IMG/VR virus record: IMGVR_UViG_3300019360_000005
Location: 1 to 43,895 of that record
Source of the DNA: a virus
Direction: 5' to 3' (one strand)
Length of the DNA stretch: 43,895 nt
Numbering within the stretch: the first letter of the stretch is position 1; the number at the start of each line of letters is the position of its first letter. A model generated the notes under the pieces. The model made no database searches. It was not told where the DNA came from and saw only the letters and a list, made by a program, of their open reading frames with translations. This document shows, one piece after another, positions 1 through 6,675 of the stretch. Position numbers and translations under genes: made by a program.

Positions 1-180
1 GCTCTGCGGACCTACGCTATGCGGACCTAAGCTCTGCGGACCTACGCTATGCGGACCTGAGCTCTGCGGACCTACGCTATGCGGACCTAGGTTCTGCGGA
101 CCTAATCTCTGCAAACCTACGCTCTGCAAACCTACGCTCTGCAAACCTACTCTCTGCGGACCTAAGCTCTGCGGACCTAC
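1..180 (+). repeat. Pentapeptide-coding 15/30-nt tandem repeats (left end)
   Basis: There are twelve 15-nt units built around gcggaccta, mostly alternating TCT and TAT codons before it and AGC and CGC after it, so the effective period is 30 nt. Units near position 100-165 diverge (gcaaaccta), while the outer ones are nearly identical to those at the window end. Positions 1-29 are identical to the last 29 nt of the window. Confidence 0.95.
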
Positions 181-521
181 GCGATGTAAAAGAAGACTAT
201 TTTCGAGTTTTAAAAATAGCTAAAAATGAAATTGTTGAACTATATAAATGTATTATGGATGGAAAAATAGACGGGTCGCAATACTCAGGCGATTGTGCGT
301 GTTTAAAAGGTACAATTGCAAATTTGAGAAATATAAGTGTGGGTGAAATGAAAGATTTGATTTGTGATTCAGGTGAACCTTCTGAAAGGTTCTTTATGGG
401 AATAAATAAAGGGGACACTCCGCAAAGTAATCCTGTTAGCCTTACCGTAAAAGAGTGGACAGAGGAATTTTGTAAAGAAAACTCTATAATGTTGCCAACA
501 AGAAAGGTTGTTTGGGAATGA
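3..521 (+). CDS. Pentapeptide-repeat protein, C-terminal part (gene continues from the window end)
   Basis: This open frame enters from the left edge without a start codon. The first 12 five-residue units follow the A(D/N)LXX pattern, with Leu in the centre and Ala two residues before it, as expected of a right-handed quadrilateral beta-helix. A non-repeat C-terminal domain of about 110 residues follows (from DVKEDYFRVL to the end). It includes CACLKGTIAN and GINKGDTPQSNP motifs, which I associate with phage pentapeptide proteins that carry a conserved tail domain. The 5' part of the same gene is at 43560-43895. Collapsing the shared 29 nt gives one in-frame protein of about 275 residues, but the repeat number is uncertain because assembly broke here. 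Function is unknown; some pentapeptide proteins mimic DNA and bind gyrase, but nothing here shows that. Confidence 0.85.
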   Translation, partial: SADLRYADLSSADLRYADLSSADLRYADLGSADLISANLRSANLRSANLLSADLSSADLRDVKEDYFRVLKIAKNEIVELYKCIMDGKIDGSQYSGDCACLKGTIANLRNISVGEMKDLICDSGEPSERFFMGINKGDTPQSNPVSLTVKEWTEEFCKENSIMLPTRKVVWE

Positions 522-574
522 ATCAGACAAGCATGCTCCAAATGTTTGAGTTAACTTACGAGACTGTAAAATAG
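518..574 (+). CDS. Possible 18-residue coupled peptide
   Basis: A short frame, MNQTSMLQMFELTYETVK, starts with an ATGA overlap on the stop of the pentapeptide gene and ends in TAG one base before the next ATG at 576. The overlap geometry matches other real junctions in this genome. It is too short to judge by composition, so it may be a translational bridge or chance. Confidence 0.3.
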   Translation: MNQTSMLQMFELTYETVK

Positions 575-575
575 T

Positions 576-944
576 ATGCTGAACACAAAGCTAACAGATA
601 GGTATCTCCTTCTACTAGAATTTATACATAACTCGCACAAGAAGCTATCTATTAAAGAGATAGCAGAATCTTTAGGCGAGTTAAGCGCATCAGTGAGACG
701 CGATATCATACTCCTATATCAAAAGGGCTATCTAAAGAGATGGGGCACTAGTAAATATTACCTGTCTGATAGACAGTATCAATCTATCACTGAGTTCTTA
801 ATAGAGATGGGATTACTCGAGTCTGGCGCTAGAGCAAGCTATAGTCTAAGTATCTTAGAAGATAGCTTTACAGAGCTGTATCATAATACACCACTTATAG
901 ATCTATTAGCTCAATACCCTAGACAAGGGGATATAGATGTCTAA
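576..944 (+). CDS. Winged-helix DNA-binding protein
   Basis: This is a 122-residue protein. Residues 10-65 look like a DeoR/MarR-type winged helix: a helix (LLLLEFIHNSHKKLSIKEIA), a recognition-type helix in SLGELSASVRRDIILL, then a short wing (GYLKRWGTSKYYLS). The C-terminal 50 residues are unrecognised and may mediate dimer contacts. It overlaps the next gene by 8 nt, so the two are probably co-translated. It is likely a transcription regulator of the block or of host genes; the target is unknown. Confidence 0.6.
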   Translation: MLNTKLTDRYLLLLEFIHNSHKKLSIKEIAESLGELSASVRRDIILLYQKGYLKRWGTSKYYLSDRQYQSITEFLIEMGLLESGARASYSLSILEDSFTELYHNTPLIDLLAQYPRQGDIDV

Positions 945-1944
945 AATAGTTATAATCGATACTGTATGCAATAAGGCATATGATAATCAGGTCTTCCTAG
1001 CAGAGTCTTTAGGTGGTTCAGAGGCTACTGCCCTAAGAATAGCCATATACCTCTCCGATACGCACGCAATTGCCCTAGAACAGCATAATAGGGCTGTGGT
1101 AAGGGTAGAGGGACCAAGACTACGTTTTACCCCCCTAGAAACCGAAGAGAATGCGGATATAGTGATTCTAATGCGGGTGCAAGACTACTATAAGCGGGCT
1201 AAAGAGAGATTCCCCAGAGCTAAGTTTGTTATCTGGATGCATGATTGGGCTACTGAGAGAAGCTTTAATGACTATGATACTCTTAAAGGTATCACTAAGT
1301 TATGTGTATCTGAGAGCTTGTCTACACAATGTAGAGATTTCTTAAAAATTAAATATTATTACCCAGAAGCCTTGTTTAATTATAAAGTTAAGACTATACA
1401 TAATGTATTAGATATAGGTATAAGCTCACCTATATCATCTTATGATAAGAATAAGCTATGCTTTATATCCTCTCCGCATAAAGGCCTTAAGAAGACCTTA
1501 GAGGTCTTCATGCATGTCAATAGGATGTTGCCAGAGACTAAACTCTATATAGCCAATCCTGGCTATTTACCTAGTATTGAGACTGATATCCCTAATATAG
1601 TAAACTTAAGAGAGAGGCCTTTCTATAGCCTAATGGAGAATATTAAAGACTCTATGTGTCTTTTATACCCCAATGATGTATTCCCCGAGACCTTTGGTCT
1701 TGTGGTAGCAGAATGTAACGCATTGGGCATACCAGTACTAACCTATAGATTGGGCGCATTACCCGAACTAATTAATAATCCTGCTCAATATCTAAAGCGA
1801 GATATGAGTATTAAAGATATTGCAGATAAAGTAATCTCCTGGTATAATGGGAACAGGCCTTTTGTTAGAAAGAATTTAGATTTTACGCCACAACGTATTA
1901 TACCTAAATGGGAGAGGCTTATTGTGGAATTAATGAATGAGTAA
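937..1944 (+). CDS. GT-B fold glycosyltransferase (family 4-like)
   Basis: This is a 335-residue protein. The N-terminal half has the GGSEATALRIA glycine-rich turn seen near the start of GT-B enzymes. The C-terminal half carries the nucleotide-sugar signature ETFGLVVAE (the E-x7-E motif), followed by LGIPVLTYRLGALPELI. The family transfers a sugar from a nucleotide donor. Possible targets in a phage are host surface glycan, phage DNA bases or a virion protein; the sequence does not say which. It sits between a winged-helix gene and a dNMP kinase with short overlaps. That neighbourhood weakly favours nucleotide or DNA modification, but no base-hydroxylating enzyme is visible. Confidence 0.8.
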   Translation: MSKIVIIDTVCNKAYDNQVFLAESLGGSEATALRIAIYLSDTHAIALEQHNRAVVRVEGPRLRFTPLETEENADIVILMRVQDYYKRAKERFPRAKFVIWMHDWATERSFNDYDTLKGITKLCVSESLSTQCRDFLKIKYYYPEALFNYKVKTIHNVLDIGISSPISSYDKNKLCFISSPHKGLKKTLEVFMHVNRMLPETKLYIANPGYLPSIETDIPNIVNLRERPFYSLMENIKDSMCLLYPNDVFPETFGLVVAECNALGIPVLTYRLGALPELINNPAQYLKRDMSIKDIADKVISWYNGNRPFVRKNLDFTPQRIIPKWERLIVELMNE

Positions 1945-2143
1945 TCAAGAAGACGAATTAAGACGTATATTAGATCAAATAATATACTATTTAACAGTTT
2001 TGCGTAATGGGCAGCATACAGAGAATACTAACTATGATCAATGGATGGTGTATTTAAATGGTATTCATGAAGCCATACCAAAGCTTAAAAGACTTCTTAT
2101 CTATTTTAAGAATAAACAACTTAACGTAAAGAGGGATATATGA
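1937..2143 (+). CDS. Small hypothetical protein
   Basis: A 68-residue, mostly helical protein with Leu/Ile heptad-like spacing (LRRILDQIIYYLTVL and AIPKLKRLLIYF). It overlaps the upstream gene by 8 nt and the downstream gene by 4 nt (ATGA). No motif is recognised. Its position suggests co-expression with the glycosyltransferase and dNMP kinase. Confidence 0.65.
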   Translation: MSNQEDELRRILDQIIYYLTVLRNGQHTENTNYDQWMVYLNGIHEAIPKLKRLLIYFKNKQLNVKRDI

Positions 2144-2676
2144 CTAGAGTATTTGCATTTTGTGGTAAAATGGGTTCTGGTAAATCAACCGCTTGTCAGT
2201 TTATTAAAGAAGGTATTGAAAGAGAAGTCGGTATTATTAAATTCGCAGAGCCTCTATATGATATTCAAAATAGTGTATATGACATCTGTGGCTTAAAGCA
2301 ACCAGAGACTAAGGACAGAAAGTTATTACAATGGATAGGGACAGAGTGGGGAAGAGAGAAGGATATTAATCTATGGACTAATATCTGGAAAAGGGGGGTT
2401 AAGTATTATCTAGAGCAGTCCCCTACAGCTATTGTACTATGTGATGACCTTAGGTTTCCTAACGAGCTAGAAGCTCTCAGAGAATTCGGCGGTAAAGTAA
2501 TTAAAATTGAATCTAGTATAGACGAAAGGTCTAAGCGTATTAACTTAGAAGGTAGTAGTCATAGTACTGAAGCATTTACTGAAGGAGCTAACGCAGACTT
2601 TACAATAATAAATAATGGTCATATAGTAGAATTTAAGACTAAGCTACAAGAACTAATCTGGGAGTTAGATCTTTAA
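2140..2676 (+). CDS. Deoxynucleoside monophosphate kinase (T4 gp1-like)
   Basis: A 178-residue P-loop kinase. Walker A is GKMGSGKST at residues 9-17. WIGTEWGREKD and a CDDLRFPNELE stretch fit the lid and substrate-binding segments of phage dNMP kinases, followed by a KIESSIDERS segment. These enzymes phosphorylate dNMPs to dNDPs and raise dNTP supply for phage replication. The length is usual for the family. It is the last gene of the plus block, and its TAA stop overlaps the stop of the converging minus-strand gene in the shared TTAA at 2673-2676. Confidence 0.85.
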   Translation: MTRVFAFCGKMGSGKSTACQFIKEGIEREVGIIKFAEPLYDIQNSVYDICGLKQPETKDRKLLQWIGTEWGREKDINLWTNIWKRGVKYYLEQSPTAIVLCDDLRFPNELEALREFGGKVIKIESSIDERSKRINLEGSSHSTEAFTEGANADFTIINNGHIVEFKTKLQELIWELDL

Positions 2677-2855
2677 GAATCTAAACGTTCATCTTCTGCT
2701 AAAAAGTAATCTCCTGTAGAGATTAGAATCATTTCCGAGATTGCATCTATAATTTCTTGTGCTGTTAAAGGATCTTTAGTATCAGCTTTAACTTCAAAAG
2801 CAATCTCATTATCTTTTTTCTTCTTAATAATTTTTACATAAATATTTCTGGGCAT
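2673..2855 (-). CDS. Small hypothetical protein
   Basis: A 60-residue product and last gene of the minus block. It is charged (KIIKKKKDNE) with an acidic C terminus. It starts directly at the stop of the upstream gene with a 1-nt overlap (TAATG type). No family is recognised. Confidence 0.6.
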   Translation of the reverse strand: MPRNIYVKIIKKKKDNEIAFEVKADTKDPLTAQEIIDAISEMILISTGDYFLAEDERLDS

Positions 2856-3112
2856 TAGTAGACATCCCCATTTTGTTTCTTCTTCTTATTCTCATAAGCT
2901 GCTACTACTCTACGATACATCTCTAGCTTAGCACACTCAAGTACTCCGATAACACCATTTACATTCTTATAATTAAGGCCTATAGTGCTTACATAGTCTA
3001 GTATGATCTTAGTAAGAGTGTAGTTAAGTTGCCCCACGTCTTTAATTTCCGGCATTAGATCTGCTATTACAGAATCTATCCCCATGCGTTCTTTTTTAGG
3101 AATATAAGGCAT
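2855..3112 (-). CDS. Hypothetical helical protein
   Basis: An 85-residue, predominantly helical protein ending in a KKKKQNGD tail. It lies 2 nt downstream of the M15 peptidase gene in the same orientation. It has no transmembrane segment, so it is not an obvious holin. No family is recognised. Confidence 0.6.
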   Translation of the reverse strand: MPYIPKKERMGIDSVIADLMPEIKDVGQLNYTLTKIILDYVSTIGLNYKNVNGVIGVLECAKLEMYRRVVAAYENKKKKQNGDVY

Positions 3113-3114
3113 AA

Positions 3115-3498
3115 CTATTCATATTGGATATGTAAGTGGTTTACATTGCCCGCTATAGTATGATACAATGCGGTTACTCTAGTACCGTTTTGATACTTAA
3201 ATTGATTACAGAATGCTACAATACGCTTAATTTCATTATTTGTAAAATCGGAGGATCTTAAGTCTACAGCTTTCCAGTCTTGGTGTGGGGATCTAGCGGG
3301 CCTTTTATCTATTGGTACTTCTTTATATAGTTCATCTTGCTCTTCTTGAGTGCGGTAAATAGAAGTTATAGTAATTCTTTTACCCATTTCAAGAAAAACA
3401 AAATTATTTAAACCATCTAATAAAATCACTAATCTGGGATTATTCTCATATAATCCACTATAGTAATCTTTCTTAAGTTTATCTGTTTTAAAGTTCAT
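3115..3498 (-). CDS. M15-family peptidase (endolysin candidate)
   Basis: A 127-residue zinc peptidase of the D-Ala-D-Ala carboxypeptidase / L-Ala-D-Glu endopeptidase type. It shows SPHQDWKAVDLR (ligands His72 and Asp79) and a C-terminal HLH motif (His123), preceded by TSIYRTQEEQ, matching the S-x-H-x2-G-x-A-x-D and H-x-H signatures. Trp replaces the usual Gly in the first motif. Such enzymes cut peptidoglycan peptides and are common phage endolysins. There is no signal peptide, so a holin would normally be needed; none is certain nearby. The stop is TAG. It overlaps the upstream terminase-like gene by 4 nt. Confidence 0.8.
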   Translation of the reverse strand: MNFKTDKLKKDYYSGLYENNPRLVILLDGLNNFVFLEMGKRITITSIYRTQEEQDELYKEVPIDKRPARSPHQDWKAVDLRSSDFTNNEIKRIVAFCNQFKYQNGTRVTALYHTIAGNVNHLHIQYE

Positions 3499-3911
3499 AA
3501 GTCTCCTTTAAATGTATCTGGTTCTTTAGCTCCAGGCATAATAATATTTAATTCAGTACTTCCCTGCTTCTCTTCTTGAGAAGCAAGACCTACAGACTTA
3601 AGTACTATTTTAGCTGCTTCTAAATCATCTTTATCAAGACAATTCTCTACTACTTTAATAGACTTTGATACTAGTCTTGCCATCTCGGCCTTAGCCTTGG
3701 TTAGCAGTGGTGCTAACTCCTTCTCAGAAGTCTCCTCGATAAGCTCTAAGAACTTAGGGTCTTTAGTAATCTTTCTTACCAAGCCTAAAGAGAGACTTAA
3801 CTCTTTAGCTATTTGAGAGGTCTTATAGCCAGAGATAGCTAAAGTGGCTACTTTCTGCATTAAGACTGTTTGTGATATAGATTCTGGCGTATTTACTAAG
3901 TTATGTGACAT
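3495..3911 (-). CDS. Terminase small subunit candidate
   Basis: A 138-residue protein. Residues 20-50 form a helix-turn-helix (ISGYKTSQIAKELSLSLGLV). A long charged helix follows, then SIKVVENCLDKDDLEAAKIVLKS, then a LNIIMPGAKEPDT tail. This order of N-terminal HTH, helical oligomerisation core and 'IIPG'-type tail is what I expect of small terminases, which recognise the packaging site and load the large subunit. The large terminase is distant on the linear map (37517-38971) but in the same orientation. An ordinary HTH regulator remains possible. Confidence 0.6.
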   Translation of the reverse strand: MSHNLVNTPESISQTVLMQKVATLAISGYKTSQIAKELSLSLGLVRKITKDPKFLELIEETSEKELAPLLTKAKAEMARLVSKSIKVVENCLDKDDLEAAKIVLKSVGLASQEEKQGSTELNIIMPGAKEPDTFKGDL

Positions 3912-4125
3912 TAGCGGTATTTCTTAATTTTTCTATTTCCTCAGTTGATAGATCTCTTTCAGTCTCAAGTCTATACTTTAGACTATCTATAAGTTCATAT
4001 GTAGAAGTTATGAAATCTCCAGACCTTAAAAAGGTAATATTTTTATCACCTCTAATACATATTAACTTTTTAGTGTTGATATACAGCGTATCCCCTTCTC
4101 TACTTATAAAATTAATTAGCTTCAT
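3901..4125 (-). CDS. Small hypothetical protein
   Basis: A 74-residue product. The N-terminal half looks beta-rich (LINFISREGDTLYINTKKLI) and the C-terminal half is helical with an RLETERDLSTEEIEKLRN stretch. It overlaps both neighbours (11 nt downstream, 4 nt upstream), which supports translation. No family is recognised. Confidence 0.6.
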   Translation of the reverse strand: MKLINFISREGDTLYINTKKLICIRGDKNITFLRSGDFITSTYELIDSLKYRLETERDLSTEEIEKLRNTANVT

Positions 4126-4895
4126 ACTTCTTTCTTACATCGATTACAAAAATAATATTGGAATGTATCAAATACCTTTAGTTCTGGTTCTTGGTTACAG
4201 GAATTACATACTTTAGACCCTATATTCGGGAATTGTTCTATTTCTTTTAATCTTTTAGGGGACTCAACTCCTATCTCGGCCTGAACACTGCCTGTAAGGT
4301 ACTTTTCTGGTTTAGAGTCTAGCATAGAAAATAATTTAGCATTTGAATCTGGCCCTTTACTTATAAGCCTATCCATAATAGACTTTAACTCTTCTGCACA
4401 TGGACTGGGTAACTGAGATTTTCCCTTAATATTGGCACTCATTTCATTTGTTTGAGTGCCAAATATAGGTTTGGGGTATATTTTATTAAGCTCCTCTGGA
4501 GTGGCCTTAAAAATTAATTGGTCTTCAGCTGTTTGACCTAGTAAATCCGCTACTCTTGCGTAATCTACTTTCCATTTAAGATGGGCCGAATTAATTGCTT
4601 TTTCCCATTCACCCGTTAGTGAAGATTCTGCTGTCTTAACCATATCCGCTTCTAAAACTTTTATGTTATCTAGCTTATCATTTCTATATCCATATATTGA
4701 ATATCTAAATGTAACTTTACTTCTACCGAGAATTTCTTTTATAGAATCATAAATAACAGCCCATCCTTTAGAAATATATTCTTTTTCTGCTCGTTTTTTA
4801 GTCTCAGCAAGCTGAAAATAGAATTTTTCTAAAGTAAAATCTTCTATTTCTAAATAGAATTGCATTAAAATATTCGGCGTCTTATTGTTTCCCAT
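4122..4895 (-). CDS. Hypothetical protein with C-terminal zinc ribbon
   Basis: A 257-residue protein. Most of it is helical and unrecognised. The last 30 residues contain CNSCNQ followed by FCNRCKKEV, a CxxC...CxxC zinc ribbon. The end (FDTFQYYFCNRCKKEV) closely resembles the end of the unrelated small protein at 16189-16377 (FTTLEYWYCNTCKAEV), so the same zinc-ribbon module is attached to two proteins. Zinc ribbons usually contact nucleic acid or protein. It lies between the small terminase region and the protease genes. Confidence 0.65.
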   Translation of the reverse strand: MGNNKTPNILMQFYLEIEDFTLEKFYFQLAETKKRAEKEYISKGWAVIYDSIKEILGRSKVTFRYSIYGYRNDKLDNIKVLEADMVKTAESSLTGEWEKAINSAHLKWKVDYARVADLLGQTAEDQLIFKATPEELNKIYPKPIFGTQTNEMSANIKGKSQLPSPCAEELKSIMDRLISKGPDSNAKLFSMLDSKPEKYLTGSVQAEIGVESPKRLKEIEQFPNIGSKVCNSCNQEPELKVFDTFQYYFCNRCKKEV

Positions 4896-5070
4896 AACAC
4901 CCCTTACAAGTATTAACTTCTTTCTCTATTTCCCAACCTTTAGACTCTTTAGTATATACCTTCCTACCACGCTTTAGAATATTAGTATATTTCTTCTCTC
5001 TAGTCTTTAGTATCTTAAGACTGGGGGAGCCTAGAGTAATCTTATTACATAATGTACATTTATAGCTCAT
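4882..5070 (-). CDS. Small zinc-finger protein
   Basis: A 62-residue basic protein with paired cysteines near both ends (CTLCNK at residues 5-10 and CKGCYGKQ at the C terminus) flanking a Lys-rich middle. This suggests one zinc site of the CxxC/CxxC kind. It overlaps both neighbours by short stretches. Function unknown; nucleic-acid binding is plausible. Confidence 0.6.
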   Translation of the reverse strand: MSYKCTLCNKITLGSPSLKILKTREKKYTNILKRGRKVYTKESKGWEIEKEVNTCKGCYGKQ

Positions 5071-5255
5071 TTCTTTTTCTTCTTTACAAGGTTTCTAAGT
5101 TGTTTCTCGTGCACTATTCCACCTCTATGCCAAGGTTTCAAATTATCATCATCTAAATATACTTCATATCTATCATCTTTTAATACCTTTGATATACTCG
5201 CAACCCACCTACTAACATCATATACAGCTACCCTATCCCCTACTTTAAACTTCAT
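5067..5255 (-). CDS. Small SH3-like protein
   Basis: The 62-residue product begins MKFKVGDRVAVYDVSRW, a KOW/SH3-like beta start, and ends in a Lys-rich tail. The frame is open further upstream into the protease gene, but that longer start is rejected: the ATG at 5255 lies just before the protease TAG stop, and the upstream extension is antisense-like sequence in another frame. A second protein with the same VGDRV-WYDV start lies at 8957-9283, so the genome holds two related SH3-like proteins. Function unknown. Confidence 0.6.
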   Translation of the reverse strand: MKFKVGDRVAVYDVSRWVASISKVLKDDRYEVYLDDDNLKPWHRGGIVHEKQLRNLVKKKKK

Positions 5256-5256
5256 A

Positions 5257-5967
5257 CTACTCCCCCTTGAGAAACTGCTTAACTGCGGATAGCGGTAAAA
5301 AGCCCCCGCCTTCAGTTCTATGCTTGGTCTGCATAACTCCCACAAGCTCCCCATCTTCATTAACAATAGGAGAGCCACTAGAGCCCCCTTGAGAATAAAG
5401 ACTAGTAACCTGATTAATATATTCAAAAAAGCAGCCTATATGTGTCCCATTATCTAAGTCAATAGCGGGTCGCTTACAAGGATAGCCATAAGGCACTTGA
5501 AAGGAGAATACTAATTTTTGAATATCTAGTACCATGCCCTCAGACTCGGACAGGATACCCAAAGGGTATCCCCTATTAAATACGTGAGACATTCTTCCAG
5601 TTTCTCTATCTGAGAGCTTAAGCGGTACCGTATGTGCTGGGGGTTCTAAAAGACAAAGGTCTAAATTAGGGGCTAACTTTACAATAGGAGATACATGCGT
5701 AGTACCATCCTGTAAAGTTACAGTTACATTACCCAAGTCTGCCGATGGCAGACATACATGATAATTAGTAATCACCCTTGCTTTCTTAGATGGGGTAAGA
5801 ACTACTCCGCCACTACCATAAGGCAGTCTAACTACCGCCTGTCTTAACTTACCAAATGCCTTTTCACTATCCGCACTAGCTGAGTAAGCGGCAATAAAGA
5901 AGCCGATCATAATAGCAGTATAGATAAACATAAATCTAATAAAGAAGAGCATTAGTTCTTTTTTCAT
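5257..5967 (-). CDS. Exported trypsin-like serine protease
   Basis: A 236-residue chymotrypsin-fold protease. The N-terminal segment, about residues 8-28, is a hydrophobic signal or anchor ending near SASA. The catalytic triad can be read as His70 (TNYHV), Asp103 (NLDLCLL) and Ser197 (GGSSGSP). LPYGSGGVVLTP is the usual start of the first barrel. Four cysteines (72, 105, 164, 179) could form disulfides in the periplasm. There is no PDZ domain, so it is shorter than HtrA/DegP. The GxSGxP form resembles V8/exfoliatin-type enzymes. It is the second gene behind a consensus promoter. Candidate substrates are envelope or virion proteins; none is indicated. The TAG stop is followed three codons later by TAA. 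Confidence 0.85.
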   Translation of the reverse strand: MKKELMLFFIRFMFIYTAIMIGFFIAAYSASADSEKAFGKLRQAVVRLPYGSGGVVLTPSKKARVITNYHVCLPSADLGNVTVTLQDGTTHVSPIVKLAPNLDLCLLEPPAHTVPLKLSDRETGRMSHVFNRGYPLGILSESEGMVLDIQKLVFSFQVPYGYPCKRPAIDLDNGTHIGCFFEYINQVTSLYSQGGSSGSPIVNEDGELVGVMQTKHRTEGGGFLPLSAVKQFLKGE

Positions 5968-5970
5968 ATC

Positions 5971-6246
5971 TTACTTTCCTTCTGTAGCACTATCGTCTGT
6001 AATAAATAATATACAAGACTGTTTAGGTACCAAAGCCTCTACATTTTTCTTTACAGATACTCTATACATACCCCCCTCTTCTCTCACTTCATAGCGTGGG
6101 GAGATTAATGGGCCTACTAATGTCATACAAAGTAGTGTTTTATCTTCTTTAGAAGAAGAATGAAATATACCATATAAACTTAGGGCTATAATAATAGATA
6201 AGCCGACTAATCGAATTTTAGCAGGCCTACTTTTAGATTTCTTCAT
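5971..6246 (-). CDS. Single-pass membrane protein
   Basis: A 91-residue protein with a basic N terminus (MKKSKSRPAKIR), one hydrophobic segment at about residues 13-27 (LVGLSIIIALSLYGI), and a soluble C-terminal part of about 60 residues that should face the periplasm, with two cysteines. It is the first gene behind the minus-strand consensus promoter and sits 3 nt before the protease gene. It may be a partner, inhibitor or anchor of the protease, or a lysis protein; no family is recognised. Confidence 0.65.
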   Translation of the reverse strand: MKKSKSRPAKIRLVGLSIIIALSLYGIFHSSSKEDKTLLCMTLVGPLISPRYEVREEGGMYRVSVKKNVEALVPKQSCILFITDDSATEGK

Positions 6247-6269
6247 ACAAGTCTCCTTATAATCCCCCT

Positions 6270-6298
6270 ATTATATCAAGTACTGCGTTATAAGTCAA
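6270..6298 (-). promoter_or_regulatory. Sigma70-type promoter, minus strand
   Basis: On the minus strand, TTGACT (6298-6293) is followed by a 17-nt spacer and a perfect TATAAT (6275-6270). The expected start is about 6263, close to the first gene start at 6246. This is the best consensus promoter I found in the window. Confidence 0.85.
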
Positions 6299-6321
6299 AC
6301 AAATAATAATAAATTATTTAC

Positions 6322-6350
6322 TTGCTTTATTCTCTTAGATATGGGATAAT
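6322..6350 (+). promoter_or_regulatory. Sigma70-type promoter, plus strand
   Basis: TTGCTT (6322-6327), a 17-nt spacer, and GATAAT (6345-6350). The predicted start is near 6356-6358. It diverges from the minus-strand promoter with about 24 bp between the two -35 boxes, so one regulator could govern both. The transcript would carry a leader of about 320 nt before the HNH gene. Confidence 0.75.
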
Positions 6351-6356
6351 AGTGGT

Positions 6357-6672
6357 TAGGTCGATGCTACGCCTGTAAAAGACCTTAAACCAGGCCTGTC
6401 TTAAAGTAAATATAAGACCAAGGACAAAGGGAAGGCATGAGGGAACCTGGATGCTGGAGTTACCTAACTCTCCAAGGCACATGCTAGTTAATAAAATTGT
6501 GGTAGTAGGAATTCCCTTAATGATTTGATGGACAAAGTTACTTCTAACTCAAAAGTGCATACACGCCGGTAGCTAGCACCGATAAGTCTCTAGTAAACAG
6601 AGGTATATAGTCCTGACAACAGAGAAAAAAGGCCGACCGAAGCGAGGAATCGCTATGCAGTTGAGATAGGAA
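6357..6672 (+). ncRNA. Structured leader RNA, possibly group I intron-like
   Basis: No convincing gene lies between the promoter and the HNH start. By eye the transcript can form these stems: 6371-6375/6391-6395, 6398-6403/6413-6418, 6427-6433/6512-6518 (AAGGGAA/TTCCCTT), 6435-6439/6480-6484 (GCATG/CATGC), 6457-6461/6466-6470, 6536-6540/6545-6549, 6567-6570/6578-6581 and 6588-6591/6599-6602. TAGGA at 6506-6510 can pair with TCCTG at 6611-6615, making a pseudoknot with the AAGGGAA stem in the same order as P3/P7 of group I introns. GGGAACCT (6441-6448) and TATATAGTCC (6604-6613) resemble conserved group I core segments. No 5' exon is visible, so splicing is doubtful; another structured RNA class or a regulatory leader is possible. 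Confidence 0.45.
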
Positions 6673-6675
6673 TTT

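Noticed and set aside
1-180. CRISPR-like tandem repeats at the window start (and end)
   Set aside because: The units are contiguous 15/30-nt repeats without spacers and are in one coding frame as pentapeptides.
5067-5426. 119-residue version of the small SH3-like protein
   Set aside because: The extra N-terminal part is out-of-frame protease sequence; ATG 5255 gives a sensible beta-domain start.
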